A stretch of 64,000 nucleotides of DNA from Thioalkalivibrio sp. HK1 (GTDB lineage Bacteria; Pseudomonadota; Gammaproteobacteria; HK1): NCBI GenBank assembly GCA_000583135.1, contig JFBG01000001.1:1-64000 (forward strand). Direction: 5' to 3'. Position 1 is the stretch's first letter. Every line of letters starts with the position of its first letter. Positions 1 to 8,235 of the stretch are shown piece after piece. Position numbers and translations under genes: made by a program. Below the pieces are notes generated by a model. The model was not told the DNA's origin, made no database searches, and saw nothing but the letters and a program-made list of their open reading frames with translations.

Positions 1-1
1 C

Positions 2-3000
2 ATCTCGGTCTCGGCATCGGGCGGCGGCTATGACAACGCCACCGGCACGGTGAGCGTCTCCTTGTCGGATAACGATAGCGGAGGGACTTTGACCCTTCCG
101 TCGGGTGCCGTGGCGCTTGCCGAGGGCGGCACCGCCACATTCGATGTGCAGTTGTCGGTGCAGCCCACCGGGGACGTGACGGTCACGCTGACCCAGCCGA
201 GCAACGCCGACGTCAAGGTGGATACCGATCCATCGGTCAGCGGCGATCAGACGACGCTGACCTTCACGACCTCCAACTGGAACGAAGATCAAACGGTCAC
301 GGTCAGAGCGGCGGAGGACGGCGATACCGCCGACGAGAGCGCGAGCATCTCGGTGTCGGCATCGGGCGGCGGTTACGACAACGTCTCCGGTACGGTGAGC
401 GTCTCCTTGACGGATAACGATGGGAGGAGTCTGACCCTTCCCTCCGATGCCGTTGCGGTCACCGAAGGCGGCACCGCAATCTTCGAGGTGAAACTGTCGT
501 CGCAGCCGAGCGCGAATGTGACGGTCACCTTGACCCAGCCAAGCAATACCGACATCAGGGTGGATAGCAATATCGCAGCGAACGGCGATCAGACAACGCT
601 GACCTTCACCACCTCCAACTGGAATACGGCTCAAGCGGTCGTGGTCAGGGCGGCCGAAGACGGCGATACCGCCGACGAGAGCGCGACCATCTCGGCGTCG
701 GCAACGGGCGGCGGCTACGACAACATCACCGGTACGGTGAGCGTCTCCTTGACGGATAACGATACCGGTACCTTGTCCCTCCCGTCCGGCACTGTTTCGG
801 TCACCGAGGGCGGCACCGCCAACTTCGATGTGAGGCTGTCGGCGCTACCGACCGGAACGGTCACGGTCACGCTGACCCAGCCGAGCAACACCGCCGTCAG
901 AGTCGATACCGATCCATCGGCGAGCGGCGATCAGACGACGCTGACCTTCACCGCCGCCAACTGGAGCGTGGCTCGAGCGGTGACGGTCAGAGCGGCCGAG
1001 GACGGCGATATCTTGAACGAGAGCGCGAGCGTCTCCGTCTCGGCTTCGGGCGGCGGTTATGACAACACCACCGGCACGGTGCGCATCGATGTGACGGATA
1101 ACGATTCGGGGAGCCTGACCCTCCCCTCGGCCGCCGTGAGCGTTGCCGAGGGCGGTACCGCCACCTTCGAGGTGAGTCTGGGGGCGAGGCCGAGCGGAAA
1201 CGTCTCGGTAACCTTGACCCAGCCGAGCAACAGCGATGTGAGTGTGGACAAGACCCGGCTTACCTTCACGACCGGCGATTGGAATGCGGCGCAGACGGTG
1301 ACGGTGAGTGCGGATCAAGACCCCGATGCCTCGAACGAGAGCGCGAGCATCTCGGTATCGGCATCGGGCGGTGGTTATAACGTCACAAACGGCCGCGTCA
1401 GCGTTTCCATCACGGACGACGACACGCCGGCCCTGTCCCTCGCATCGGGTTCGCTGAGCGTCACCGAGGGCGACAGCGCCACCTTCGGCGTGAAATTGGC
1501 GACCCTGCCGAGCGCGAGCGTTTCGGTGACGCTGACCCTGCCGAGCGGTACCGACCTGAGCGTGGACAAGACGACGCTCACCTTCAACAGCGGCAACTGG
1601 AATACGGCGCAGACGGTGACGGTGAGCGCCGGCGAAGACGACGATCTGGATCCCGATAGCGCCAGCATCGCCTTGTCGGCGACGGGCGGCGATTACGGCG
1701 ATGCAAGCGCGAGCGTGAGCGTCAAGGTTGCGGACAACGACAGGGCGGATCTGACGGTCTCGCCGACCGCGTTCGATCTGACCGAAGGGGTGCAAGGCAC
1801 CTTCACGGTACGGTTGACGCAGCAGCCGACCGGCGATGTCAGCGTGTCCTTGACCTTGCCGAGCGGTTCCGATGTGAGCGTGGACAAGACCTCGCTCACC
1901 TTCACCGACGACGATTGGGATACGGCGCAGACGGTGACGGTGAGCGCAGGCGAGGACGACGATGCTTGGGACGACGGCACGAGTGTCATCTCCTTGGCAG
2001 CCTCGGGCGGCGGCTACGACAATCTGAGCGAAAGCGTGAGCGTCGATGTGGCGGACGACGACGAAGAGTCACTGGTTCTTCCGCCGAGCGCGCTGAAGGT
2101 CAACGAGGGGTCGAGCGGACGCTTCGCGGTGAGCCTTGCGACCTTGCCGAGCGGCACCGTTTCGGTGACGCTCGCCCAGCCGAGCAACGCCGATGTGAGG
2201 GTGGATACCGACCCCGCCACCACCGGGGACCAGACCGGGCTGACCTTCACGAGTTCGAACTGGAACACCCCCCGATTGGTGACGGTGAGGGCGACCGACG
2301 ACGACGACGCCTCGAACGAGAGCGCGCGCATCGCCCTGTCGGCCACCGGCGGCGGCTACGCGGGCAAGACCGGAGGCGTGGATGTCGATGTCGCCGATGA
2401 CGATACCGAGGCCATGATCGTCGCCCCCGATCCGTTGAACATCACCGAGGGCGAGAGCGGCACCTTCACGGTGAGGCTGGCAACGCTGCCGAGCGGGGAT
2501 GTGACGGTGACGGCGCGGCCGAGCGACAGCGAGGATATCTCGCTCGACAAGCGTTCGTTGGTCTTCACCGAAGCGAACTGGGATCAAGCGCAGTCCATCA
2601 CCGTCAGGGCCCCCGAGGACGACGATATCGTCCGCGACGAACCGACCGTCGGGCTCACTGCCTCCGGTGGCGGCTACGACGGCGTGAGCGACACTTTGAA
2701 CGTCGGCATCACGGATAACGATACCGCAGGGGTGACCGTCTCACCGGATGCGCTGCAGATCGTCGAGGGGGGCAGCGCCACCTTCACGGTGAAGTTGGCG
2801 AAGCAACCGAGCGAGAACGTGACGGTGAGCCTGACCCAGCCGAGCAATCCCGATGTGAGGGTGGACAAGATAGCCCTTGTCTTCACCCCTGCTACGTGGA
2901 ATACGGTCCAAACGGTGAGGGTGAGCGCAAGCCAGGATATCGACAGGCTCGACGACGAGACGTCGATCGCCTATTCGGGCTCGGGGGAGGAGTACGGCGG

Positions 3001-4777
3001 GATTCGAGGCAGCGTGACGGTTCAGGTGCTCGACGACGATTCTTTGACCACGGCTCCGGGCGGCATTCAAAATACGATCGTCGTCGATCCCGGCTCGCTC
3101 GAGCTCGAAGAGGACTCGACGGGGTTGCTCCGGGTCAGGCTCGAGGGCATCCCCCCGACCTCGGATATCACCATGGTGTTGACGAACGACAACCCGGATA
3201 TCACGCTTTCGCCGGGCTCTTTGACTTTCACGTCCTCGAATTGGAACCAAAATCAGAACATCTCCGTCAGCGCGGCCGCCGATGCGGATGCCGTCGACGA
3301 TAGCGACACCATCACCTTGGCCGCCGCCGATTTCAATGCGCCGGTGATGAAAGTGAGCGTCAGCGTGAGAGACGACGACGAGCCCCTCGTACCCCCCGCA
3401 CCGCCGCCCGTCGGCGTTCTGGGCACGATCGTCGTCAACCCCGGAACGCTGGTGCTCGGCGAAGGGACATCGAAGACCTTCACCGTCGGGCTTGACGGGA
3501 GAGCGCCGAGCGGGGCCGTGACCGTCTCGCTGAGCAAGACCAACGAGGATGTCACGATCACCCCGCAGTCGCTGACCTTCGATGCGTCGAATTGGGAGTC
3601 GCAGCAAACCGTCACCGTGGCCTTGGCGGTGGACGCCGATGCCGTGGGCGATAGCGACACCATCACCTTGACGGCGAGCGGTGGCGGCTACGAGGGAGCG
3701 ACAAGCCGCCTTTCACTCGCAGGTATCGACAATCCGGGCACGATGACCATCACCCCCGGTCGGATCGAGTTGACCGAAGGCGGTGGCCCGGTCGCTTTCA
3801 ACGTACGCCTCGGAGTGAGGCCGGTGGGCACGCAGGCGGTCATCGTATCGCTGACGAGTTCGAATCCGGGCATCGGGCTCGTTCCGCCCTCGCTGGTGTT
3901 CACCGCCGATGATTGGGATAGGGATCGAAGGGTGGAGGCCGCCGCCGCTGCGGGCAGCGACCGACAAGGCGGATTGGATATCATCGCCTTGACCGCCACC
4001 GGCGGGAACTATTCGAGCGTGAGCGGGACGATCTCGGTGTCGTATACCGAGGACACGCCGGAGACACCCCCCCGGGCGACGCTGCTGTCGCCGATCAGAG
4101 CGCAGGCGTTGGCGATGCCGCCGATGGTTTCGGGGGATCGCTTCGCCCTGTTCATCCATTGCAAACAGAGTGCTTCGTGCACGGTATTCCTCGATTGCGC
4201 AGCGCAAAGCGACGGTTCGCTCTTCCAAGGTTTGGTGCCGGGAGAGATACCGGGGTGGGGGACGATCATCTTGGATGCGAGGGATATCGAGACCCATACC
4301 GGCGGTTCGTGGTCCGGCAAGGGACGATTGGGATGCGCCCTTCGAAGCGTGGATCTGATCGACTCCCAGATCTGGTTGCGCTCGGGGGACGGGGTGTTGG
4401 TGAACAACAGCGCCTATATCCGCAGTCACGTGGAGGGTTCCGAGTATCGAGCGGATATCGAGTCGATCACCTCCCCGGATGGATTCGAGAAGTCGAATAT
4501 CCGCATTCGCTGTACGGCGACGGGCGGGGAGCGCTGCACATCGACCCGATTCGCCTGCTACGAGGATGACGGAACCCTCCATGAGAGCGGGGCCTTCGAG
4601 ATCGGCGCATCGACCGTGCGTCACCTGCAAAGCGTGGAACTGGCGCAGATGATCGGGCATCGCTGGCAGGGGATGGGGTTGTCGTGCGAGTTGCGCTCGG
4701 ATGCTCCCTTCACGGTGCAGATATTGACCCGTACCGGGGGCGGCGGGGCGTTGGTGAACAACAGCGGCGGCGGCTAG
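2..4777 (+). CDS. Giant Calx-beta-like repeat surface protein, 5' end outside window
   Basis: The reading frame is already open at the first base, so the N-terminus (presumably with a signal peptide) lies upstream. About 1,590 residues are visible. They contain twelve complete repeats of about 105-113 residues, each opening with a short strand (TLTLPS / TITP type), then an EGG/EGS turn, an LTFT..NW..AQTVTV strand pair and a D-rich DNES / GGGY ending. This is the look of Calx-beta-like calcium-binding beta-sandwich repeats in bacterial adhesins. The last ~225 residues form a different domain with eight cysteines and two VNNS endings, shared with the protein at 36619-40719. An extracellular, Ca-stabilised stalk with a C-terminal cap is inferred. 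A bidirectional terminator-like hairpin follows. The Calx-beta assignment is by pattern; other Ig-like folds are possible. Confidence 0.85.
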   Translation: MSVSASGGGYDNATGTVSVSLSDNDSGGTLTLPSGAVALAEGGTATFDVQLSVQPTGDVTVTLTQPSNADVKVDTDPSVSGDQTTLTFTTSNWNEDQTVTVRAAEDGDTADESASISVSASGGGYDNVSGTVSVSLTDNDGRSLTLPSDAVAVTEGGTAIFEVKLSSQPSANVTVTLTQPSNTDIRVDSNIAANGDQTTLTFTTSNWNTAQAVVVRAAEDGDTADESATISASATGGGYDNITGTVSVSLTDNDTGTLSLPSGTVSVTEGGTANFDVRLSALPTGTVTVTLTQPSNTAVRVDTDPSASGDQTTLTFTAANWSVARAVTVRAAEDGDILNESASVSVSASGGGYDNTTGTVRIDVTDNDSGSLTLPSAAVSVAEGGTATFEVSLGARPSGNVSVTLTQPSNSDVSVDKTRLTFTTGDWNAAQTVTVSADQDPDASNESASISVSASGGGYNVTNGRVSVSITDDDTPALSLASGSLSVTEGDSATFGVKLATLPSASVSVTLTLPSGTDLSVDKTTLTFNSGNWNTAQTVTVSAGEDDDLDPDSASIALSATGGDYGDASASVSVKVADNDRADLTVSPTAFDLTEGVQGTFTVRLTQQPTGDVSVSLTLPSGSDVSVDKTSLTFTDDDWDTAQTVTVSAGEDDDAWDDGTSVISLAASGGGYDNLSESVSVDVADDDEESLVLPPSALKVNEGSSGRFAVSLATLPSGTVSVTLAQPSNADVRVDTDPATTGDQTGLTFTSSNWNTPRLVTVRATDDDDASNESARIALSATGGGYAGKTGGVDVDVADDDTEAMIVAPDPLNITEGESGTFTVRLATLPSGDVTVTARPSDSEDISLDKRSLVFTEANWDQAQSITVRAPEDDDIVRDEPTVGLTASGGGYDGVSDTLNVGITDNDTAGVTVSPDALQIVEGGSATFTVKLAKQPSENVTVSLTQPSNPDVRVDKIALVFTPATWNTVQTVRVSASQDIDRLDDETSIAYSGSGEEYGGIRGSVTVQVLDDDSLTTAPGGIQNTIVVDPGSLELEEDSTGLLRVRLEGIPPTSDITMVLTNDNPDITLSPGSLTFTSSNWNQNQNISVSAAADADAVDDSDTITLAAADFNAPVMKVSVSVRDDDEPLVPPAPPPVGVLGTIVVNPGTLVLGEGTSKTFTVGLDGRAPSGAVTVSLSKTNEDVTITPQSLTFDASNWESQQTVTVALAVDADAVGDSDTITLTASGGGYEGATSRLSLAGIDNPGTMTITPGRIELTEGGGPVAFNVRLGVRPVGTQAVIVSLTSSNPGIGLVPPSLVFTADDWDRDRRVEAAAAAGSDRQGGLDIIALTATGGNYSSVSGTISVSYTEDTPETPPRATLLSPIRAQALAMPPMVSGDRFALFIHCKQSASCTVFLDCAAQSDGSLFQGLVPGEIPGWGTIILDARDIETHTGGSWSGKGRLGCALRSVDLIDSQIWLRSGDGVLVNNSAYIRSHVEGSEYRADIESITSPDGFEKSNIRIRCTATGGERCTSTRFACYEDDGTLHESGAFEIGASTVRHLQSVELAQMIGHRWQGMGLSCELRSDAPFTVQILTRTGGGGALVNNSGGG
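50..4070 (+). repeat. Tandem ~320-340 bp coding repeats (Calx-beta-like units)
   Basis: The repeats are visible at DNA level as well as protein level. The first four units (to about 1100) share near-identical blocks such as those encoding the RAAEDGDTADESA and SASGGGYDN segments; later units diverge progressively. Unit starts fall near 87, 427, 765, 1107, 1425, 1740, 2067, 2405, 2727, 3065, 3415 and 3735. High DNA identity in neighbouring units allows unit gain or loss by recombination and can collapse in short-read assembly. Confidence 0.8.
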
Positions 4778-4904
4778 ACGAGGGACGGATTCGCAGTCCC
4801 CGATCCCCGCTCGGGTTCGTCGATCATCGAGATCGTCGAACAGGAAAAAGGCGGGTTCCCCGAGGGTTGTCCAAGGCCGCCGATGCCATGCTCGATGGAG
4901 AGTG

Positions 4905-4943
4905 AAAAACCACCGCCGGGGGATATCCGGCGGTGGCTTTTTC
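4905..4943. terminator. Bidirectional intrinsic terminator-like hairpin
   Basis: A perfect 10-bp GC-rich stem (CCACCGCCGG / CCGGCGGTGG) with a 7-base loop is preceded by AAAAA and followed by TTTTT. It can therefore serve both the giant repeat gene ending at 4777 and leftward transcripts. The following stretch to 5192 shows no gene that I can support. Confidence 0.8.
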
Positions 4944-5192
4944 GTTAATCGAGGCAGTCTTTGCCTCGATCTTGCTGTCGAGGTCCGAATCGAGTCTCGG
5001 CCGGATCCGAGCAAGAGTCATCCCGTTCGATCGATCCTTTAAACACCGGTCATGGCGAGGATATCGCTATGCCGAGTGCCACGATATCCATCGACGATGC
5101 CGTCGGATGGGCGAATCCTCGAAACGATCCCAGGCGAGCGAGCCTCGATCGAGCATCCATCCGATCCCGCCATCGATCGCAGGGCAAGTCCC

Positions 5193-6038
5193 TCAAAGGA
5201 TCGGCTCTTCCGGTAGGCGATTGACCAAGGCGCGTTGATAGAGGGGGTGGTTAAGGCTGCGTACTTCGTGCTCCACGCGAAAGAGGGGCTTGGCGTTGCG
5301 GCCAGAGCCGATATCGATGAAACGGAATTGCCAGGCGTTATCGATATCGGTGATAAGGCCGCGCTCGGCGAGTGCATGATAGGTACCGGAAAAATCGGCG
5401 ATGTAGATTGCGAAATGATGGCCGTCGTATTCGTCTTCGATGGCTTGGGCTTGCTCGACGAAGATCAGTTGCTGTCCGGGGCCAGCGTTGATCGATGCCC
5501 GACCCTTTTCCGTGCGTCCCGGGGCTTTGAGGAACTTTCGGTAGAAGTGCTCGATCTTCGCCGCATCCCCTTGACGAACCGGCATCTCGAGGTAGACGAG
5601 AGCGGGGGAGGTCGGTCGCTTGCCGGAGATACAGGTGCCGGCGGCCCTACCCTTGGCATCGTCTCCGTGAATCCGAAATCGATTCCCCCAGGGACATCGC
5701 AGATCCAAGCGCTTGGGAGATTTCCTTTGCCATCGGAAGAGGCTGCCTTCGAGCTTGGGAGCGATGCGCCCCAAGCGTTTTTCCAGCGCATCGAGGCAAG
5801 GCAGACGAAGCCCGATGCACCCTCGCCAGCGTTGCGCATCGCCTTTGGGCAGGTGGAATTGATGACGGCCGCAGTTGACCCACATATTGTCGGTGCCCGC
5901 CATCAGATAGGGGTCTCGGGTCAGCCCGAGTCCGTCGATATAGAAATCGGTGGCGGTTTCCTGGTTCGGCACCGTGAGATTGACGTGCTCCAAGGAGACG
6001 ATATTGCCCACATCTTGGGAAGCGGGATCGAATGGCAT
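5193..6038 (-). CDS. VOC (glyoxalase/bleomycin-resistance) superfamily protein
   Basis: A protein of about 281 residues with two vicinal-oxygen-chelate half-domains. The first starts at LEHVNLTVPNQETATDFYIDG and carries an HQFHL strand; the second starts around LVYLEMPV and carries the HHFAIYI strand typical of the fold. VOC proteins bind a divalent metal and act on small molecules (dioxygenase, lyase or resistance functions), so the substrate cannot be named. I chose the ATG at 6038 because GAGG lies nine bases upstream; an ATG at 6065 would add nine residues. It lies just downstream of the ABC-2 permease gene on the same strand (about 60 bp) and may be co-transcribed. Confidence 0.75.
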   Translation of the reverse strand: MPFDPASQDVGNIVSLEHVNLTVPNQETATDFYIDGLGLTRDPYLMAGTDNMWVNCGRHQFHLPKGDAQRWRGCIGLRLPCLDALEKRLGRIAPKLEGSLFRWQRKSPKRLDLRCPWGNRFRIHGDDAKGRAAGTCISGKRPTSPALVYLEMPVRQGDAAKIEHFYRKFLKAPGRTEKGRASINAGPGQQLIFVEQAQAIEDEYDGHHFAIYIADFSGTYHALAERGLITDIDNAWQFRFIDIGSGRNAKPLFRVEHEVRSLNHPLYQRALVNRLPEEPIL

Positions 6039-6098
6039 GGTGAGGGCCTCGGTTTGTTCGCGCATCGCTTTGCGCCGGTGTTGTCAAAGCCAGATTCG

Positions 6099-6923
6099 TC
6101 AAAGAATGAAACGTCGTCGGATGAGGATCGCCGCGACATAAAAACCGACGAAAGCGAACGCGATCAGAATCGCGATATGAAGGATCGGATTTTCGAGCGC
6201 AGCGCCGGTAACGATGGGGCGTACGAGGGCCACGGCGTGGGTCAAGGGCAAGACCTGTATCAGACCCTGCACGAATGCGGGCATCGACGAGATCGGATAG
6301 AACACCCCGCAAAGGATGAACATCGGGGTGATGAACAGCGTCATGTAATAGCTGAAATAGTCGTAGGAGGGAGCGGTGGCGGTAATCGCAAGGGCGAGCC
6401 CGGAGAAGGCGAGACCGATCAGCAGAAGGATCGGAATGCAAAGCAGGGCCTCGAATCCCGCAAAGGCCCCGATCAGCGTGGCCACGATCAACAAAGAAGC
6501 CCCGGCCATGCAGCCCTTCGTGGCGCACCAGAGCATTTCCCCGGCCACGATATCGTCGACCTCCACCGGGGTGGCGATGATGCCGTCGTAGGTCTTTTGC
6601 GGCACCATACGGGTATAGGCGGAATAGGTCGCCTCGTAGGAGGTTGACATCATGGTCGAGGAGGCGACGAGTCCCGAGGCGAAAAAACTCAAATATGAAA
6701 TCCCGTCCATTCCCTCCATTCCGTCGATGAAGCGCCCGAGCCCGTAGCCGATGCCGATCAAGTAGAGCAATGGCTCCCCGAAATGAAAGACCAGGCTAGA
6801 GACGAACAAGCGCCGCCAAACCAGTGCGTTTCGCCGCCATACCGCAAAAGCGGCGGCCGGATGCAATCTCGGGATATGCCAACGGCGAGGGATCGAGCGA
6901 CGAGGGATCGAGGTCGGATTCAT
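6099..6923 (-). CDS. ABC-2 type transporter permease, NodJ-like
   Basis: 274 residues with six hydrophobic segments. A basic N-terminus is followed by VSSLVFHFGEPLLYLIGIGYGLG, and the central part carries the YEATYSAYTRM / TYDGIIATP signature of the NodJ branch of ABC-2 exporters. It is an inner-membrane subunit expected to pair with the ATPase encoded upstream (7136-8122), about 210 bp away. The frame stays open upstream of the ATG at 6923, but that part lies over the intergenic stretch and lacks family character. In rhizobia NodIJ exports lipo-oligosaccharides; outside rhizobia the substrate is generally unknown. Confidence 0.85.
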   Translation of the reverse strand: MNPTSIPRRSIPRRWHIPRLHPAAAFAVWRRNALVWRRLFVSSLVFHFGEPLLYLIGIGYGLGRFIDGMEGMDGISYLSFFASGLVASSTMMSTSYEATYSAYTRMVPQKTYDGIIATPVEVDDIVAGEMLWCATKGCMAGASLLIVATLIGAFAGFEALLCIPILLLIGLAFSGLALAITATAPSYDYFSYYMTLFITPMFILCGVFYPISSMPAFVQGLIQVLPLTHAVALVRPIVTGAALENPILHIAILIAFAFVGFYVAAILIRRRFIL

Positions 6924-7135
6924 GGTTCGGTTGGATATTCGTTCGAAGGATGCAAGGGGGTCGTGGCGATGCCATCGGCAATCGCCCCAAGATAGCGAAC
7001 GCCCTTTTATTGCTCCGACAAGGGCACTGCTCGATATCTTTTTCGATCCTTGGTCTTTGCCGTCGCCTTGCGAGGATATCGATTCGGGACGAGTCGTCGT
7101 TTTCAGTATCGAGCCGGTCTCGAGTCGGTTTCGAT

Positions 7136-8122
7136 CTAGTCTCGCAGCTCGCGACCGGTGAGATTGAGAAATACATCCTCCAAGTTGGCGGGGCGGTGCA
7201 GGTATTCGATCTCCGGATATCGAGGCAGATGCTCGAGCACGCGCTGTGGATGATGGGTATGGCAGTGCCAAGTCTCGTCGATACGCTCGATGCGGGCGTG
7301 GCGGGAGATCGCTTCGGGTAGGCCTGTGGGTTCGGCCGGCACATCGTCGGCGCTCGCTCGGTGGCCTGCGCCCCGTATTCTCAGCTCGATCACGCTCGGC
7401 TCGACCCTTTGGGCGATCAGCGTCTTTGGGGTGTCCTCGGCGAGAATCCGTCCTTGATCGACGATAGCCAAGCGATCGCATAGCCGCTCGGCCTCCTCCA
7501 TATAGTGGGTGGTCAGCAAGATGGTCGAGCCTTTCTTGATCAGCTCGCGCAGCTTCGCCCAGATCAGATGGCGGACTTGGGGGTCCAATCCGGTGGTCGG
7601 CTCGTCGAGGATCAAGAGCTCGGGATCGTTGACCAATGCTCGGGCGATGACCAGCCGCCGCCGCATCCCTCCCGAGAGGGATTGGATGCGATCGGTGGCC
7701 CGTTCGTGCAGGGAAACGAATTCCAGCAGCGATTCGAGCCACGGTGTCAGGGGACGACGCGCCGGTTGCGGAAAATAGCCGGCGTAGATGCGCAGGTTTT
7801 CCATGACCGTGAAATCGGGGTCGAGGTTATCGTCTTGAGGAACGATTCCGATGCGGGCGCGCACGGATCGGGCGGCGGCGGGTACCGGCTCGCCGAGCAC
7901 CTCCAAGGTCCCGGCATCCGGTAGGACATGGCCCAAAAGCATGCGAAGAAGCGTGGTCTTCCCGGCACCGTTGGGGCCGAGCAGCCCATAACAGCCGCCA
8001 CGGGGCATATCCAGATCGAGATCGTCGATCACGGTCTTGGTGCCGAAACGCTTGAGGAGATTTCGCGCTCGCACCACCGAAGCGGCGGAGCCTCGCTCCG
8101 GTCGGCTATCGGATATCGTCAT
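7136..8122 (-). CDS. ABC transporter ATP-binding protein, NodI/CcmA-like
   Basis: 328 residues. Walker A is GPNGAGKTT (about residue 55), the Q-loop is IVPQDDNL, the signature is LSGGMRRRL, Walker B is LLILDEPTTGLDP and the switch histidine sits in LLTTHYMEEAE. The dimer-type C-terminal extension (about 100 residues after the nucleotide-binding domain) is typical of drug and polysaccharide exporters of the NodI family. It is cytosolic and energises the ABC-2 permease encoded just downstream. The 212-bp gap between the two genes holds no gene that I can see. Function as an exporter pair is well supported; the cargo is unknown. Confidence 0.9.
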   Translation of the reverse strand: MTISDSRPERGSAASVVRARNLLKRFGTKTVIDDLDLDMPRGGCYGLLGPNGAGKTTLLRMLLGHVLPDAGTLEVLGEPVPAAARSVRARIGIVPQDDNLDPDFTVMENLRIYAGYFPQPARRPLTPWLESLLEFVSLHERATDRIQSLSGGMRRRLVIARALVNDPELLILDEPTTGLDPQVRHLIWAKLRELIKKGSTILLTTHYMEEAERLCDRLAIVDQGRILAEDTPKTLIAQRVEPSVIELRIRGAGHRASADDVPAEPTGLPEAISRHARIERIDETWHCHTHHPQRVLEHLPRYPEIEYLHRPANLEDVFLNLTGRELRD

Positions 8123-8235
8123 GCTGCAGATCTTGGTTCGGTCTCACGGACGAGGCCGGGAAGAGGTCAATAAGAGGGTGATGATACGTGTCGAATTCCG
8201 ACAGGCCAATCTTTTCGCTCGCTTCGCGCTTCGCT

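Noticed and set aside
845-1795. Long minus-strand frames opposite the first repeat gene
   Set aside because: They mirror the repeat structure of the coding strand, have low-complexity composition and no ribosome sites; the plus-strand frame shows clear protein repeats.
5235-6647. 470-codon plus-strand frame
   Set aside because: It runs antisense to the VOC protein and the ABC-2 permease, both recognisable families; its translation is charged low-complexity sequence.
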